Origin: an uncultured Lachnospiraceae bacterium
GTDB lineage: Bacteria; Bacillota; Clostridia; Lachnospirales; Lachnospiraceae
Direction of reading: 5' to 3'
Length of the DNA stretch: 64,000 nucleotides
NCBI GenBank assembly: GCA_900546325.1
Contig: URCR01000001.1
Coordinates: 124,001 to 188,000, forward strand
A program made the position numbers and the translations under genes. Below the pieces are notes generated by a model. It searched no databases and was not told the origin of the DNA. It saw only the letters and a program-made list of their open reading frames with translations. This document shows positions 63,253-64,000 of the stretch, piece by piece (the stretch's first letter is position 1; every line of letters begins with the position of its first letter).

Positions 63253-64000
63253 ATGAGTACATTATTACAAGTTATGGATGTAACCAAAGTTTATAAGAAC
63301 CAGCCCAAACCCGGCCTCGACCATGTCTCGTTTCAAGTTGAGCATGGTGAGTTCCTGGGTATTATGGGGGCTTCCGGCTCTGGCAAAACAACCCTTCTGA
63401 ATATTTTATCTACAATCGACGTTCCGACCAGCGGCCATATTATCATGGGGAAAACCCACATTGAAAAACTTGGTCAGAGACAGGCCGCTGATTTCCGCAA
63501 AAACAATCTGGGCTTCATCTTCCAGGAATATTTCCTTTTGGATAGCCTGACTGTGCGCGAAAACATTGCTGTCCCGCTGACTTTGCTGCACAAACCATCG
63601 CAGGAAATTGACAGGAAAGTTCAGGAACTGGCCGAACTGTTTGGAATTGGCTCCCAGCTAAAAAAATATCCCAGCGAATTATCCGGCGGCCAACGGCAGC
63701 GTGTGGCGGCGGCTCGTGCAATGGTGAAACGTCCTCCACTGATCTTTGCAGACGAACCCACCGGCGCACTGGATTCCAGTTCCGCCACGGAACTGCTTAC
63801 TGCATTGACAGAAGTCAACCACACCTTGGGAACCACAATTCTCATGGTAACGCACGATCCCTACGCCGCCAGCTATACGGACCGCATCCTTTCCTTCAAA
63901 GATGGACAGATCATCTCCGAACTGCAACGCCACGATGCTGAACGGCGGCACTTCTATGAGACTATCATGCAAGAATCCGCCCGTCAGGACGCGAAACGGT
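63253..64000 (+). CDS. ABC transporter ATP-binding protein (BceA/SalX type), partial at right edge
   Basis: The first 249 codons are present; the stop is beyond the window. Walker A GASGSGKTT, signature LSGGQRQRVAAARAM, Walker B PLIFADEPTGALD and H-loop MVTHD are intact. DVTKVYKNQPKPGLDHVSFQVEHGEFLGIMG and TVRENIAVPLTLL place it with BceA/MacB-like ATPases that serve FtsX-type permeases, often for peptide antibiotic resistance. ATG at 63253 follows AAGGAG. The permease is presumably next. Confidence 0.93.
   Translation, partial: MSTLLQVMDVTKVYKNQPKPGLDHVSFQVEHGEFLGIMGASGSGKTTLLNILSTIDVPTSGHIIMGKTHIEKLGQRQAADFRKNNLGFIFQEYFLLDSLTVRENIAVPLTLLHKPSQEIDRKVQELAELFGIGSQLKKYPSELSGGQRQRVAAARAMVKRPPLIFADEPTGALDSSSATELLTALTEVNHTLGTTILMVTHDPYAASYTDRILSFKDGQIISELQRHDAERRHFYETIMQESARQDAKR

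Noticed and set aside
1..64000. CRISPR arrays, rRNA or tRNA genes
   Set aside because: No regularly spaced repeats and no rRNA or complete tRNA patterns were seen on either strand.

Overview
The window reads as a chromosome segment of a gut Clostridia bacterium, most likely Lachnospiraceae (Mediterraneibacter / Ruminococcus gnavus-torques / Blautia-like). This rests on moderate GC with AT-rich accessory blocks, AGGAGG-type ribosome sites, and typical families (DUF4317, Rpn/PDDEXK transposase-like nucleases, CPA2-cytidylate-kinase fusion, stand-alone AICAR transformylase beside a PurO-type cyclohydrolase, YesMN/LplB-YtcP sugar systems). The species is not provable from the sequence alone.

Layout. 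1-1.6 kb: start of a lipoprotein gene, then an Rpn nuclease gene boxed by 15-bp inverted repeats. 1.7-6.5 kb: core genes on the minus strand (eno, secG, rnr, smpB and a small gene). 6.6-9.1 kb: a YitT-type membrane protein and an NSS sodium symporter. 9.2-14.4 kb: a two-component system convergent with an ABC ATPase/FtsX permease pair. 14.6-19.5 kb: an AraC regulator with a half-length DUF4317 gene, divergent from a GPH symporter / amidohydrolase / creatininase-family operon. 19.6-29.5 kb: glmM, a zinc-ribbon membrane protein, a CNNM/CBS protein, the two last purine-synthesis steps as separate genes, a BaiA-like SDR, a metal permease, and MarR-FUSC.

29.7-46.8 kb is the most distinctive part: a glycan-foraging region. 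Its enzymes are GH79-like, two GH109-like proteins (NAD-dependent alpha-N-acetylgalactosaminidase family, blood group A type chemistry), an intact GH110-like protein (alpha-1,3-galactosidase family, blood group B type chemistry) and a GH35 beta-galactosidase. With them are an ABC importer (lipoprotein plus two permeases, no ATPase), a YesM/YesN-type sensor-regulator pair and a YesL-like DUF624 protein. None of the hydrolases has a visible signal peptide, so the inferred scheme is uptake of host-type oligosaccharides followed by cytoplasmic trimming of terminal alpha-GalNAc / alpha-Gal and then beta-Gal. One half of the region carries a decayed GH110 tail directly upstream of its GH109 gene, so both halves once had a GH110-GH109 pair. 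A second Rpn nuclease unit, with the same 15-bp ends, sits between the halves.

46.8-51 kb is accessory: a small lipoprotein, an intergenic structured RNA candidate with a near-consensus promoter, a sigma / anti-sigma pair bracketed by imperfect 40-bp repeats, gene scraps and a lone phage-type GH25 endolysin. 51-60.7 kb returns to housekeeping and metabolism: greA, a CBM9-like protein, a GH3 hexosaminidase, AIM24, thiC under a TPP riboswitch, an iron alcohol dehydrogenase with a MerR-type promoter, the antiporter-kinase fusion and a TetR regulator. 60.9-64 kb: a self-regulated GntR-ABC operon whose last stop codon lies at the end of a mariner-type MITE, then the start of another ABC ATPase.
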